Notes: generated by a model from the sequence alone, not told the origin. Positions 1-7,143 are shown, counted from the stretch's first letter. The stretch is DNA of 11,048 bases from JBIQLO01 sp044464175 (GCA_044464175.1 JBIQLO010000131.1:1-11048); one strand, 5' to 3'. Program-made: numbers and translations.

Positions 1-502
1 CCTGAATCCGCGCGGTGTTGTCCGATGGAACGATCAGCTCAATCTCCGCCAGCCCCCGGCTCCGCCCCCCCGCCTTGCCCAGAAAAGCAATCGTGGTCAG
101 CCCCATCTCCCGCGCCAGCTCCAGCGCCTTGACCAGATTCACGCTGTCGCCGCTGGTGGTCATCGCCACAAAAACATCCCCCGCCCGCCCCAGCGCTTCG
201 ATCTGCCGCGTGAAGACCGCCTCGAATCCGAAATCGTTGGCGCAGCAACTCAGAACCGTCGGATCGCTCAGCGCAATCGCCGCCAGCGCCCGCCGGTTCT
301 TGCGAAAGCGGACCACCAGTTCCTCGGCAAAGTGCATCGCGTCCGCCGCGCTCCCCCCGTTGCCCGCGATCAGCACCTTGCCCCCACGGTTCCAGCAGTC
401 CATCAGCGCCCCGGCCGCGCGGACCACCGTCTCCTCCAATGCATCCACTCGCCCCAGCAGTTCGATCAACTCCCGGACGTTGTTTTGAAAAATGGTGCGC
501 AT
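1..502 (-). CDS. gmhA: Phosphoheptose (sedoheptulose-7-phosphate) isomerase, SIS domain, 3' end cut by window
   Basis: The first 167 residues are present, from an ATG at 502; the C-terminus lies beyond position 1. The family converts sedoheptulose 7-phosphate to D-glycero-D-manno-heptose 7-phosphate in the cytoplasm, the first step towards ADP-heptose for lipopolysaccharide or other surface glycans. Visible hallmarks are the phosphate-binding GNGGSAADAMHFAEEL (residues 48-63), with H57 and E61 matching the E. coli GmhA pair H61 and E65, then CANDFGFEAVFTRQ (87-100), TTSGDSVNLVKAL (115-127) and the approach to the family's TARIQE motif (163-167). The usual TSGNS reads TSGDS here. No Shine-Dalgarno sequence precedes the ATG, but no better in-frame start is available upstream. 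The gap to the preceding acetyltransferase gene is 85 bp. DiaA-type SIS proteins are related, but the AMHFAEEL and ANDFGF stretches favour GmhA. The missing C-terminus prevents checking the second catalytic histidine. Confidence 0.87.
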   Translation of the reverse strand, partial: MRTIFQNNVRELIELLGRVDALEETVVRAAGALMDCWNRGGKVLIAGNGGSAADAMHFAEELVVRFRKNRRALAAIALSDPTVLSCCANDFGFEAVFTRQIEALGRAGDVFVAMTTSGDSVNLVKALELAREMGLTTIAFLGKAGGRSRGLAEIELIVPSDNTARIQ

Positions 503-570
503 GCTATGGCAAACTGTCGTGCGGGCATCCCCTTCGCCCCGTTGCTTCCTTCCCCTGGGCCGCTCAGCAG

Positions 571-587
571 GGTGGGCGCCGCCCACC
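571..587. repeat. Perfect 7-bp stem palindrome at the acetyltransferase stop codon
   Basis: GGTGGGC, a 3-nt spacer, then GCCCACC form a perfect hairpin directly abutting the stop codon at 588-590. On the minus strand, the direction of transcription, no T-run follows it, so it is a poor intrinsic terminator. It may instead stabilise the 3' end of the mRNA or be a dispersed palindromic repeat. Confidence 0.5.
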
Positions 588-1097
588 TTATTTCTTTCGT
601 TTGGGCCGCTCCCCCCAATACAGGTCAAGATAGAAATAGAGCAGTTCCCGATCCGCCACCTGCCGGCTGTGCTCATGCTTGAAATGAAACTTCTCAAACA
701 GCCGCACCGCCGGCTCGCGGTCCATGAAGGTGTCCAGTGTCACCTTCAGATATCCCTGATCCTGGCAGAAACGCAGCGCCGTCTCCATCAGCAGCGTCCC
801 GATCCCCCGCCGGCGGGTGTCGCTGCGCACGCGCAGGCGGCGGATCTCCCCGGCCCGGTCATAGTTCTGAACCCCGATCGTCCCCACAATCTCCCCCTCG
901 GGCGTCTGGGCCACCCAGAAATGGCTCCCCGGCGCGCTCATGTAGGCTGCCTGGATGTCATCGACGTCGATGCCCGTGTCGTTGTCCGCCAGCTTGCCGC
1001 TCAAGCCCCCCTCCAGATACAACTGCCGGCAGGCCTCCTGGTCGCAGGGCCTGAACGGCCGAATCATCACCGGGATGTCCGATGAGGGAGGGTCCAT
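588..1097 (-). CDS. GNAT-family N-acetyltransferase, substrate unknown
   Basis: This 169-residue protein has the size and layout of a single-domain GNAT enzyme, which transfers an acetyl group from acetyl-CoA to an amine. The fold begins at MIRPFRPCDQEAC (11-23). The central strand EIRRLRVRSDT (84-94) runs into the acetyl-CoA pyrophosphate-binding loop RRRGIG (95-100, the R/Q-x-x-G-x-G signature). It is followed by helix TLLMETALRF and by VRLFEKFHF (131-139), typical of the family's C-terminal half. The end is very basic (RPKRKK). The substrate cannot be told from sequence. The start is uncertain: GTG at 1106, ATG at 1097 and ATG at 1067 are in frame and none has a clear ribosome binding site. 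A possible -10 hexamer TAGACT lies about 10 nt upstream of the ATG at 1097, which would make that start nearly leaderless. It lies between leuD and gmhA with no evident functional link to either. Confidence 0.83.
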   Translation of the reverse strand: MDPPSSDIPVMIRPFRPCDQEACRQLYLEGGLSGKLADNDTGIDVDDIQAAYMSAPGSHFWVAQTPEGEIVGTIGVQNYDRAGEIRRLRVRSDTRRRGIGTLLMETALRFCQDQGYLKVTLDTFMDREPAVRLFEKFHFKHEHSRQVADRELLYFYLDLYWGERPKRKK

Positions 1098-1181
1098 CGA
1101 GAACACAGTCTAGCATCTGCGGCGGTGGGATGAAACAGGAATTTGCCAATCCTCCGCCCGCTGCAAACCCCGAATTTCCAT

Positions 1182-1742
1182 TTACTTGAGCATCCCGGCC
1201 TCTTTGGCGTAGTTGAAGACGCCACCGGCCTCAATGATCGGCAGCACGTCCCCCAGCGGGTTCAGCTCGTGCCGCTTGCCGGTCGTCTTGTTCAGGATCA
1301 CCTGCTCATCCAGCCGCACCTCCAGCTCATCCCCCGTGCGGATCTGCTCCACCAGCCGCTCCTTGGACTCCAGCGGAATCAGGTACCCGCCGTTGACCGA
1401 GTTGCGGAAGAAAATGCGGGCGTAAAATTCGGCGATCACGCACTTGACCCCCGCCTCCGCCATCGCCAGCGGCGCATGCTCGCGCGAGGAGCCCGAGCCA
1501 AAGTTCTTCCCCCCCACCACGATGGTGTACTCGCTCTTGAACTCCCCTCCGGGCACGAAGCGGACGTTCCCCTGCGGCAGCCCCGCCTGGGCCGGCGGCA
1601 CGCTGCTCATGGCGTACATCCCGAAGAACTTTCGTTCCTCCGGAATCGCGGGATTGAACGAGAGATACTGCGCGGGGATGATCTGATCGGTGTCAACATT
1701 GTCCCCCAGGACATACGCTTTGCCGGTGATGACGGACTCCAT
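1182..1742 (-). CDS. leuD: 3-isopropylmalate dehydratase small subunit
   Basis: This 186-residue protein is the swivel-domain subunit of isopropylmalate isomerase. With LeuC it interconverts 2-isopropylmalate and 3-isopropylmalate in leucine biosynthesis in the cytoplasm. Diagnostic stretches are GKAYVLGDNVDTDQIIPAQY (7-26) near the N-terminus and the swivel loop GGKNFGSGSSREHAP (77-91), followed by the ARIFFRNSVNGG region (108-119) that shapes the substrate pocket. Length and motifs fit the shorter LeuD/HacB-like class, found in archaea and some bacteria, where paralogues act as homoaconitase small subunits; that role cannot be excluded. The ATG at 1742 is preceded by AAGGAA at good spacing. 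leuC is not adjacent in this window, unlike the common leuCD arrangement, so the partner must be encoded elsewhere. The next gene downstream starts 84 bp after the stop. Confidence 0.92.
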   Translation of the reverse strand: MESVITGKAYVLGDNVDTDQIIPAQYLSFNPAIPEERKFFGMYAMSSVPPAQAGLPQGNVRFVPGGEFKSEYTIVVGGKNFGSGSSREHAPLAMAEAGVKCVIAEFYARIFFRNSVNGGYLIPLESKERLVEQIRTGDELEVRLDEQVILNKTTGKRHELNPLGDVLPIIEAGGVFNYAKEAGMLK

Positions 1743-1770
1743 GAGCTTCCTTTGAAAAATCGAAGGTCAG

Positions 1771-1799
1771 AGAATAGCCGCCCATCGGCGCTTCCGCAA
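1771..1799 (-). promoter_or_regulatory. Possible weak promoter for leuD
   Basis: On the minus strand TTGCGG (1794-1799) and TATTCT (1771-1776) are separated by 17 bp, giving 3 of 6 and 4 of 6 matches to the sigma70 consensus. The predicted transcript would start about 20 nt before the leuD ATG and include its AAGGAA ribosome binding site. The rest of the 1743-1939 gap holds no gene, only GC-rich sequence and a run of nine C at 1910-1918. Confidence 0.28.
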
Positions 1800-1939
1800 C
1801 CGCCCAGACCGACGCAATTCCCCGTTTGGGAGGCACCGCCGCCTTTGCCGAAATGCCCCCTTGCCCCTCGCCGGCTCTTGCGGGGGCGGGAAATTGGCCG
1901 GCTGTCGCGCCCCCCCCCTGGCTTGCGGCTGCCTCATTC

Positions 1940-3391
1940 TTACTTGGCCGCCTGCGCGTAGTAACCAATCAGATAGAGGAACCGGTTCTGGTTGAGCACC
2001 GGAATGTGCAGGTCCACCGCCTTCTGCTTGACCTCCTGATAGGCATTGAGCTCCGCCTGGGCATCGTCCAGCTTCTTGCGGTTGATCGGGTCCTTCAGGT
2101 CGGCCGAGGTGAAGACCGGCAGTTGCGGCTCGGCCCCCAGCACCACGAAGTCGGTGTCGGCGTTGACCTGATCCACCACCCGGGCGCCCCACTGGCCAAT
2201 CAGCCGCTTGATGACGCTGGCATCCTGCGCCGTCGGCACGCCATTGTGGTCCAGGTCAAACTTGCCATAGACCACAAAGTTGTACTTGGTGTGCGGATCG
2301 TAGACGAGGTTGACGATCAGGTCTCCCTGGTCGATCGTCTGTCCCGGCGACTGGCGGATGACCCGACATTCGCTGGTGGCCGCCCCCACGTTGATTACCT
2401 CGATGGAGGCTTTGCCGACCGGCAGGGAGTCCGGGTTCTCGGTCCCGTTCACCGGCGGAATGCCGGTGGTCTTGTCATACACCTCAAAGGTCAGCCCCGC
2501 CGTGATCTGATCCCCCTGCCCACGGTTGATGAACACGATCCCATCGGTGGCGACGCGGGCAATCTGCCCGTCCGCCTGCCGGAGGATCGGCTCATCGGTG
2601 TTGATGCGCATGCTCTGGAGCTTGGCCCGGACCGACTGCAGCTCATTCTGAATCCGAGCCAGTTCCCGGTCCTTGGCCGCGACCTGCTGGTCCTTCTTGC
2701 TCACCGCCTCCACCGCGGTTTGACGCTGCTTCTTCCGTTCGGCCTCGATCTTGTCCAGCGTCTTTTGAAGCGAGGTGCGCCCGGCGACGGCGGCGGCGAT
2801 GTCCTTCTGCGCCGTCTGCTGCGACTGCGTGATCGCCTTCTGCATGTCCGCCAGGGCCTTCTGCTTGGCCTCCTCGGCCTGCTTGACCTGCTGGTTGGCG
2901 CTGGCCAGCTGTTTCTGCAGCGTCTCGGCCGACGCGTTCTTGGCGGCAACCGCCCCGGCCAGCGTGTTGATCGTGGCGACCAGGTTATCCGCCCCGCCCG
3001 CCAGGACCACCCCCGCCGGCTTCACCTTCTCAGCGGCCGCCGCCGTCGCGGCGGTCACCTGCTGAATGGCCGCCGCGGTGGTGTGCTGGTCATTGCCCGT
3101 GATGATCTTCTTGAGCCGGTCGCGCTGGGCTGTGGCCACATCCAGCAGCTTCATGTTCCGGTTGAAGTTGTTGGCCGGATCGCTCCGGGCCCGCTTGAGC
3201 GCCTCGATCTCCGCCCCGGTGGTGTCGGAAATGTCCTCATACTGCTGCCGGAGGTCGGTCAGCGTCTTTTCCTGCTTGCGGAGCTCGGCATTGTAGTAAA
3301 TGGCGAAAATCGCGGCGATGACAAACAGAATGACAAAGACCACCACGGCGGCGACCAGTCCGTTGCGGGAACCTTGAGTGGGAGGGGCCAT
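1940..3391 (-). CDS. Membrane-anchored coiled-coil protein with a BRCT-like C-terminal region, function unknown
   Basis: I do not recognise this 483-residue protein as a named family. Residues 11-33 form one strongly hydrophobic segment (N-terminal membrane anchor). Residues 36-96 and especially 155-262 are rich in K, E, Q, A and L in a heptad-like pattern, predicting long coiled coils. Residues 269-362 form a beta-rich stretch with IVFINRGQGDQITAGLTFEV, resembling small beta-barrel modules of envelope and flagellar accessory proteins. Residues 371-478 look like a BRCT domain: NFVVYGKFDL, VIKRLIGQWGARVVDQV, TDFVVLGAEP, and a final KAVDLHIPVLNQNRFLYL resembling the end of the BRCT repeat of NAD-dependent DNA ligase. 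The middle of that domain carries an insertion. The start at 3391 has GGAG five bases upstream; a longer frame to 3415 lacks this. It follows the glycosyltransferase gene by 100 bp. The BRCT call is from motif reading only, and membrane topology is not decided by flanking charges. Confidence 0.8.
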   Translation of the reverse strand: MAPPTQGSRNGLVAAVVVFVILFVIAAIFAIYYNAELRKQEKTLTDLRQQYEDISDTTGAEIEALKRARSDPANNFNRNMKLLDVATAQRDRLKKIITGNDQHTTAAAIQQVTAATAAAAEKVKPAGVVLAGGADNLVATINTLAGAVAAKNASAETLQKQLASANQQVKQAEEAKQKALADMQKAITQSQQTAQKDIAAAVAGRTSLQKTLDKIEAERKKQRQTAVEAVSKKDQQVAAKDRELARIQNELQSVRAKLQSMRINTDEPILRQADGQIARVATDGIVFINRGQGDQITAGLTFEVYDKTTGIPPVNGTENPDSLPVGKASIEVINVGAATSECRVIRQSPGQTIDQGDLIVNLVYDPHTKYNFVVYGKFDLDHNGVPTAQDASVIKRLIGQWGARVVDQVNADTDFVVLGAEPQLPVFTSADLKDPINRKKLDDAQAELNAYQEVKQKAVDLHIPVLNQNRFLYLIGYYAQAAK

Positions 3392-3427
3392 GTAATCTCC
3401 AGACGAAAAAACCAATAACTCGTCCGG

Positions 3428-3457
3428 ACTTTACCCCTTCGATGGGCTCAGGGTCAA
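3428..3457 (-). promoter_or_regulatory. Possible promoter for the coiled-coil gene
   Basis: On the minus strand TTGACC (3452-3457), an 18-bp spacer and TAAAGT (3428-3433) give 5 of 6 and 4 of 6 matches to sigma70 hexamers, about 37 bp before the start codon at 3391. The -35 element and spacer lie inside a sequence that looks like a dispersed repeat (3434-3458), so the match could be fortuitous. If real, it would let this gene be transcribed apart from the glycosyltransferase. Confidence 0.35.
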
Positions 3458-3458
3458 G
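3434..3458. repeat. CCCTTCGATGGGCTCAGGG-type short dispersed repeat
   Basis: The stretch reads CCCTTCGATGGGCTCAGGG followed by TCAAG and is an imperfect palindrome (CCCT...AGGG). It resembles the short repeat variously written CCCTTCGACAAGCTCAGGG that recurs in intergenic regions of many bacterial genomes. Only one copy is in this window, so the assignment rests on recognition, not on a second copy here. Confidence 0.4.
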
Positions 3459-3491
3459 ATTTGGTGAATTTGGCGAGAGGCGCCCCGCCCG

Positions 3492-5114
3492 CTACAGCGG
3501 CAGTTCCGCCGGTTTAACCAGTTGGGCGGCCTGTTCCTGGTGCATCCGCCACATCGCCCACAGCGAGGCGAAGCCGACATAGAAATAGCCGCCGGCGAAG
3601 ACCAGCAAAAACGGCACCGAGGCAAAGCCGCTCTTGTCCTGTCCCGGCCACAGCCCGCACTGATACCAGAGGCTGATCCAGGTGCAGCAGGCCATGTAGC
3701 AGCCGAAGGCGATCTCGATGATCGGGAGCATCAGCCGCTTGAGGGTGAAAATACGCCGCGGCGCCGGTGGCGCGACGTGCGGATTGGGCTGGGTGGTGAC
3801 CGCGGAACGCTGCACGGCGGTGGAACCGACGCCGCCATACTTGGGCGTGCGGACAAATTCGCTGTTCTTGTTTCCGACGATCGCGCTCCAGATCGCCTCC
3901 AGGACGGCCTTGGCGTTGTTGATGCCGATGCCGATCCCCAACCCCATCAGGATGGGCATGTAGAGCAGGGCTTTCCACCCGGCCTCGCGCCCGAAAAGCT
4001 CCTTCTGGCTGAAGACGAAAAACGTGCTGGCCGAGCAGGTGGCCAGGATAAACAGGCTCCCGGCGAAAACGTACTGGCTCCAGGACTGGGCCTTGAACGG
4101 GCTGACCATGTTGAAGAAGGTCGGGTACATCAGCAGCGTGACCAGCACCATCAGCGGATAGACCAGCGTGTTGGTCAGGTGAAAAAACGCCTCGGTCTTG
4201 ATGCGGTAGGAGAGGTGCTGCGAGCGAAGAATGCGCGGCAGGAGCTTGATCGCGGTCTGGAAGCTTCCCTTGGTCCAGCGGTGGGCCTGCTGCTTGAAGG
4301 CGACCATTTCCGGCGGCAATTCGGCCGGAGCGCAGAACTGCGGCAGATAGACGAATTTCCAGCCGCGCAACTGCGCGCGGTAGCTCAGGTCCAGGTCCTC
4401 GGTCAGGGTGTCATGCTGCCAGCCCCCCCCGTCGTCGATCGTCGTGCGCCGCCACACGCCGGCCGTGCCGTTGAAGTGCATGAACCGCCCGGAACGGTTG
4501 CGGGCGGTGTGCTCAATGACAAAGTGGCCGTCAAGGAAAATCGCCTGGCTGCGCGTCAGGATCGAGGCATCCCGGTTGAGGTGATCCCACCGCACCTGCA
4601 CCATCCCCACCTGATCGTCTGTGAAATAATGCACGACGTTCTTGAGAATGTCGCGCGGTGGGACGAAATCGGCGTCAAAGATCGCGATGAACTCGCCGGA
4701 GGCCTGCTGCATCCCCTCGGCCAACGCCCCGGCCTTGTAGCCGGTGCGCTTCTCCCGGTGGATGTACTTGATCGGGTATCCCTTGGCGGCCCAGCTTTCG
4801 CACGCCTGGCGGGCGATTTCCGCCGAGTGGTCGGTGCTGTCGTCAAGCACCTGGATTTCAAGCCGGTCCAGCGGATAGTCGATCTGGCAGGTCGCCTTGA
4901 TGATGCGTTCGGCCACGATGTCCTCATTGAACATCGGGAGCTGAACCGTCACGCGCGGCAACTGCTCAAACTGCCCCTTGGGAGTATAGACGTTGTCGCG
5001 GTGCTTGATGTAGAGGTAAAGAAGAATATAGCGGTGAAAGCCGTAGAGCGCCACCGCGCCGAGAATGGCGAGGTAGCTCACAACCAGCAGGTTTCCGGCA
5101 AAACTATTCCACAT
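3492..5114 (-). CDS. Processive family 2 glycosyltransferase, cellulose/mannan synthase-like membrane protein
   Basis: This 540-residue inner-membrane enzyme should polymerise a beta-linked polysaccharide from nucleotide-sugar and push it across the membrane. One membrane helix (about 8-35) precedes a cytoplasmic GT2 domain. The catalytic set is complete: DD at 91-92 in VLDDSTD, the metal-binding DAD at 147-149, the catalytic base in TED (238-240), and QAHRW (276-280) matching the QxxRW motif of processive synthases. Four or more helices follow (about 311-335, 345-370, 383-408, 458-485, 498-524), with a Pro-rich linker at 415-455. PMFNEDIVAERIIKATCQID resembles CslA/mannan synthase-like enzymes more than BcsA, and no PilZ domain is present; the product sugar cannot be read from sequence. 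The ATG at 5114 lacks a ribosome binding site. An in-frame TTG at 5135 has GGAGGAAGG (5148-5156) 12 nt upstream and is a real alternative. A frame extending to 5312 runs through promoter and terminator and is rejected. Confidence 0.88.
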   Translation of the reverse strand: MWNSFAGNLLVVSYLAILGAVALYGFHRYILLYLYIKHRDNVYTPKGQFEQLPRVTVQLPMFNEDIVAERIIKATCQIDYPLDRLEIQVLDDSTDHSAEIARQACESWAAKGYPIKYIHREKRTGYKAGALAEGMQQASGEFIAIFDADFVPPRDILKNVVHYFTDDQVGMVQVRWDHLNRDASILTRSQAIFLDGHFVIEHTARNRSGRFMHFNGTAGVWRRTTIDDGGGWQHDTLTEDLDLSYRAQLRGWKFVYLPQFCAPAELPPEMVAFKQQAHRWTKGSFQTAIKLLPRILRSQHLSYRIKTEAFFHLTNTLVYPLMVLVTLLMYPTFFNMVSPFKAQSWSQYVFAGSLFILATCSASTFFVFSQKELFGREAGWKALLYMPILMGLGIGIGINNAKAVLEAIWSAIVGNKNSEFVRTPKYGGVGSTAVQRSAVTTQPNPHVAPPAPRRIFTLKRLMLPIIEIAFGCYMACCTWISLWYQCGLWPGQDKSGFASVPFLLVFAGGYFYVGFASLWAMWRMHQEQAAQLVKPAELPL

Positions 5115-5167
5115 GACAGAAAGATTGGCGCTCAAAAAATCAGGCTGCCTTCCTCCAGCGTGGGGGA

Positions 5168-5197
5168 ATTGTAAAAGATAGATGAGCGACAAGTCAA
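5168..5197 (-). promoter_or_regulatory. Near-consensus sigma70-type promoter for the glycosyltransferase unit
   Basis: On the minus strand TTGACT (5192-5197) and TACAAT (5168-5173) are 18 bp apart, each matching 5 of 6 consensus bases, in a locally AT-rich stretch that stands out from the GC-rich surroundings. Transcription would begin near 5161. A purine-rich GGAGGAAGG follows at 5148-5156. The element sits directly after the rplQ terminator, as expected for the start of a new transcription unit. Confidence 0.72.
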
Positions 5198-5295
5198 TAA
5201 ATAGCGGACTCCGCCGTACCTTCAGGGGACCGACAACCGCCGGTCTTTGGGGAAAGTAGGGATTATGCCACGCCGGCAAGCCGCGGTGAATGGGC

Positions 5296-5356
5296 AAAAA
5301 GGGCGCAGACATTCAAGCGGGCTCCCGAAAAGGAGGACCGGCTGAATGTCTGCGCC
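5296..5356 (-). terminator. Rho-independent terminator of the ribosomal-protein/rpoA operon
   Basis: GGCGCAGACATTCA (5302-5315) and its exact complement (5343-5356) form a perfect 14-bp stem. An inner CTCC/GGAG mini-stem lies within the loop. On the minus strand the stem is followed by C then TTTTT (5296-5300). It begins 22 bp after the rplQ stop codon. There is no T-run on the plus-strand side, so it is unidirectional. Confidence 0.92.
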
Positions 5357-5378
5357 AACGGATCGATGCAATGAAAGG

Positions 5379-5924
5379 TCATTCCGCGGCCGGGGCGGCG
5401 TTCTCCGCCTCCGCCGGCTTGCCCTCCTCGCGCCGGGCCTTGAGCACGCGGTTGGCAAACTGGCTGCGGCGTTCGTTGCGACGCCGCCGAAGTCCGGCGC
5501 TGCGCCGGGGGGTGCCGGTGGGCTTGGCCGTCTCGCCGAGCAGCTGAAGGAGGACCAGGTCCGCCCCGTCGCCGATGCGGTAATCGCTGAGCCGGATGAT
5601 CCGCGTATAGCCACCGGGACGGTCCGCGAACGCCGGAGCGACCTCATCGAAGAGCTTCTGCACCAGGCGCTGCCCGGTGAATTCCTGCTCCTGATCGACC
5701 AGCCGCCGATCCCCCAGCAGCGCCAGCACGCGGCGGCGGGCGGTCAGGTTGTTGGTCCGCGCCAGGGTAATCAGCTTCTCGGCAAAAGCGCGCACTTCCT
5801 TGGCCTTGGGCAGGGTCGTGCGAATCTTCCCATGATCGAACAGGCTCTGGACCATGTTCCGCCGCATCGCGGCGCGATGTTCGTTGTCCCGGCTGAGTTG
5901 ACGGCCGCGGTGTAGGTGACGCAT
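5379..5924 (-). CDS. rplQ: 50S ribosomal protein L17 with long C-terminal tail
   Basis: L17 binds 23S rRNA in the large ribosomal subunit. The N-terminus MRHLHRGRQLSRDNEHRAAM and the following RRNMVQSLFDHGKIRTTLPK (21-40) are the standard L17 opening, and GGYTRIIRLSDYRIGDGADL (104-123) is the conserved end of the core. The core finishes near residue 130. A further roughly 50 residues form a tail that is first very arginine-rich (139-165) and then Glu/Ala/Pro-rich, making the protein 181 residues against about 115-130 in many bacteria. The start at 5924 has AAGGAA seven bases upstream. It is the last gene of the operon, following rpoA by 100 bp and preceding a strong terminator. Its place after rpoA is the usual one. 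Confidence 0.97.
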   Translation of the reverse strand: MRHLHRGRQLSRDNEHRAAMRRNMVQSLFDHGKIRTTLPKAKEVRAFAEKLITLARTNNLTARRRVLALLGDRRLVDQEQEFTGQRLVQKLFDEVAPAFADRPGGYTRIIRLSDYRIGDGADLVLLQLLGETAKPTGTPRRSAGLRRRRNERRSQFANRVLKARREEGKPAEAENAAPAAE

Positions 5925-6024
5925 TGTATGTTCCTTATTGACTTCGTGGCCGGTCGGCAGCTGGAACCTGGAAAAGAAAACCGTCTCTTCGCCAATGGCC
6001 GGCCGCCTGCCGCCAAGTTACTTC

Positions 6025-7101
6025 TCACTCGGCCGTTTCGGCCGCTTCTTCTTCCGAATCCTCGCGTTCCCGTCGCTGGGCCGCTGCATTGGCGGCGGCG
6101 GCCGCCTCCAGGTCCATGCCCAGGCTCAGCCCCAGATCCGCCAGCTTGCGCTTGATCTCCCGCAGGCTAGTCTTGCCAAAGCTGCGGAGCTTGAGCAACT
6201 CGCCGTCGGTCTTCTTCACCAGGTCGCGGACCGTGTTGATCTTGGCCGATTCCAGGCAGTTGGCCGCCCGAACCGACAGATCCAGCTCCTGGACCGGAAT
6301 GTCCAGCTTCTGCTGCAGCTGCGGGTCCAGCAGCGCCCGGTTCGAATCCTGCATCGCCGCGATTGCTTCGTCGCTGGCGGTCTGGGCGCCCAGTTCAAAG
6401 TACTGCACGAACGGATTCAGGTGCTTGCGGAGAATCTTGGCCGCCTCCACCAGCGCCATCTCCGCCGAAAGCGTCCCGTTGGTCCAGATTTCCAGGATCA
6501 GCCGGTCGTAGTCGGTCTTCTGCCCCACGCGGGCGTCCTCGGTGCTGTAACGGACGCGCGTCACCGGGGAGTAAATGCTGTCCACCGCGATCAGCCCGAT
6601 CTCCTGCTCCTCGGCATCGCCGATGTTCTCCGCCGCCGTCACATACCCCCGCCCCTTGCCGACGGTGAGGGTCATCTCAAAGGGGACATCCTCGGTCAGC
6701 GTGGCGATCACCTGGTCTTTGTTGATGACCGTGATCGCCGGATCGGCCTCGATCATCGCCGCGGTCACCGGCCCCTGCTTCTTGGCCGTGAGCGTCATCT
6801 GCTTGGGCTCATCCGCGTCCAGCTTGACCACCAGACCCTTGACGTTCAGCAGAATGTCGGTCACATCCTCGATGACGCCCGGCAGGCTGGAAAACTCATG
6901 CTCCGCCCCTTTCAGACGCACATGGGTGACAGCCGCCCCTTCCAGCGAGCTCAGAAGAATCCGCCGCAGGCTGTTGCCCACGGTCGTTCCGAAGCCGCGC
7001 TCAAACGGTTCCACGATGAACCGCCCGTAATTGTCACTGGAAATCTCCGAATCCCGCTCCACCCGGGAGGGCAGCTCCAATCCACGCCATCTAATCCGCA
7101 T
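6025..7101 (-). CDS. rpoA: DNA-directed RNA polymerase alpha subunit
   Basis: This 358-residue protein initiates RNA polymerase assembly as a dimer and contacts promoter UP elements and activators through its C-terminal domain. The N-terminal assembly domain (about 1-235) contains RFIVEPFERGFGTTVGNSLR (27-46), the most conserved alpha motif. The C-terminal domain (about 268-328) keeps LSVRAANCLE (275-284), with R278 and N281 at the positions of the E. coli DNA-contacting R265 and N268, plus SFGKTSLREIK (307-317). Residues after about 330 form an Ala-rich then strongly acidic tail (EREDSEEEAAETAE), longer than in E. coli. The start at 7101 is fixed by AGGAGA five bases upstream; a 21-residue in-frame extension to 7164 is not homologous to alpha. 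The usual upstream neighbour rpsD is missing; rpsK lies 161 bp upstream. Confidence 0.98.
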   Translation of the reverse strand: MRIRWRGLELPSRVERDSEISSDNYGRFIVEPFERGFGTTVGNSLRRILLSSLEGAAVTHVRLKGAEHEFSSLPGVIEDVTDILLNVKGLVVKLDADEPKQMTLTAKKQGPVTAAMIEADPAITVINKDQVIATLTEDVPFEMTLTVGKGRGYVTAAENIGDAEEQEIGLIAVDSIYSPVTRVRYSTEDARVGQKTDYDRLILEIWTNGTLSAEMALVEAAKILRKHLNPFVQYFELGAQTASDEAIAAMQDSNRALLDPQLQQKLDIPVQELDLSVRAANCLESAKINTVRDLVKKTDGELLKLRSFGKTSLREIKRKLADLGLSLGMDLEAAAAANAAAQRREREDSEEEAAETAE

Positions 7102-7143
7102 AAATGTCTCCTGCAGTGCGCCGCCGAATCGCGAAAGGTTCCC

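Noticed and set aside
1910..1918. Run of nine C as a phase-variation tract
   Set aside because: It lies outside any coding region, about 20 bp past the stop of the coiled-coil gene and not within a promoter spacer, so slippage would have no evident effect.
1861..1939. GCCCCC/GGGGGC pairing as a terminator after the coiled-coil gene
   Set aside because: The possible arms are about 20 nt apart with no T-run; in sequence this GC-rich such pairings arise by chance.
1826..5174. Long plus-strand open frames (about 530 and 550 codons) opposite the coiled-coil and glycosyltransferase genes
   Set aside because: They are antisense to convincing genes, rich in Arg, Leu, His and Gly without domain motifs, and are the expected mirror frames of GC-rich coding sequence.
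5115..5312. 66-residue N-terminal extension of the glycosyltransferase
   Set aside because: It would begin inside the rplQ terminator and read through a near-consensus promoter; the family-like membrane helix begins after 5114.
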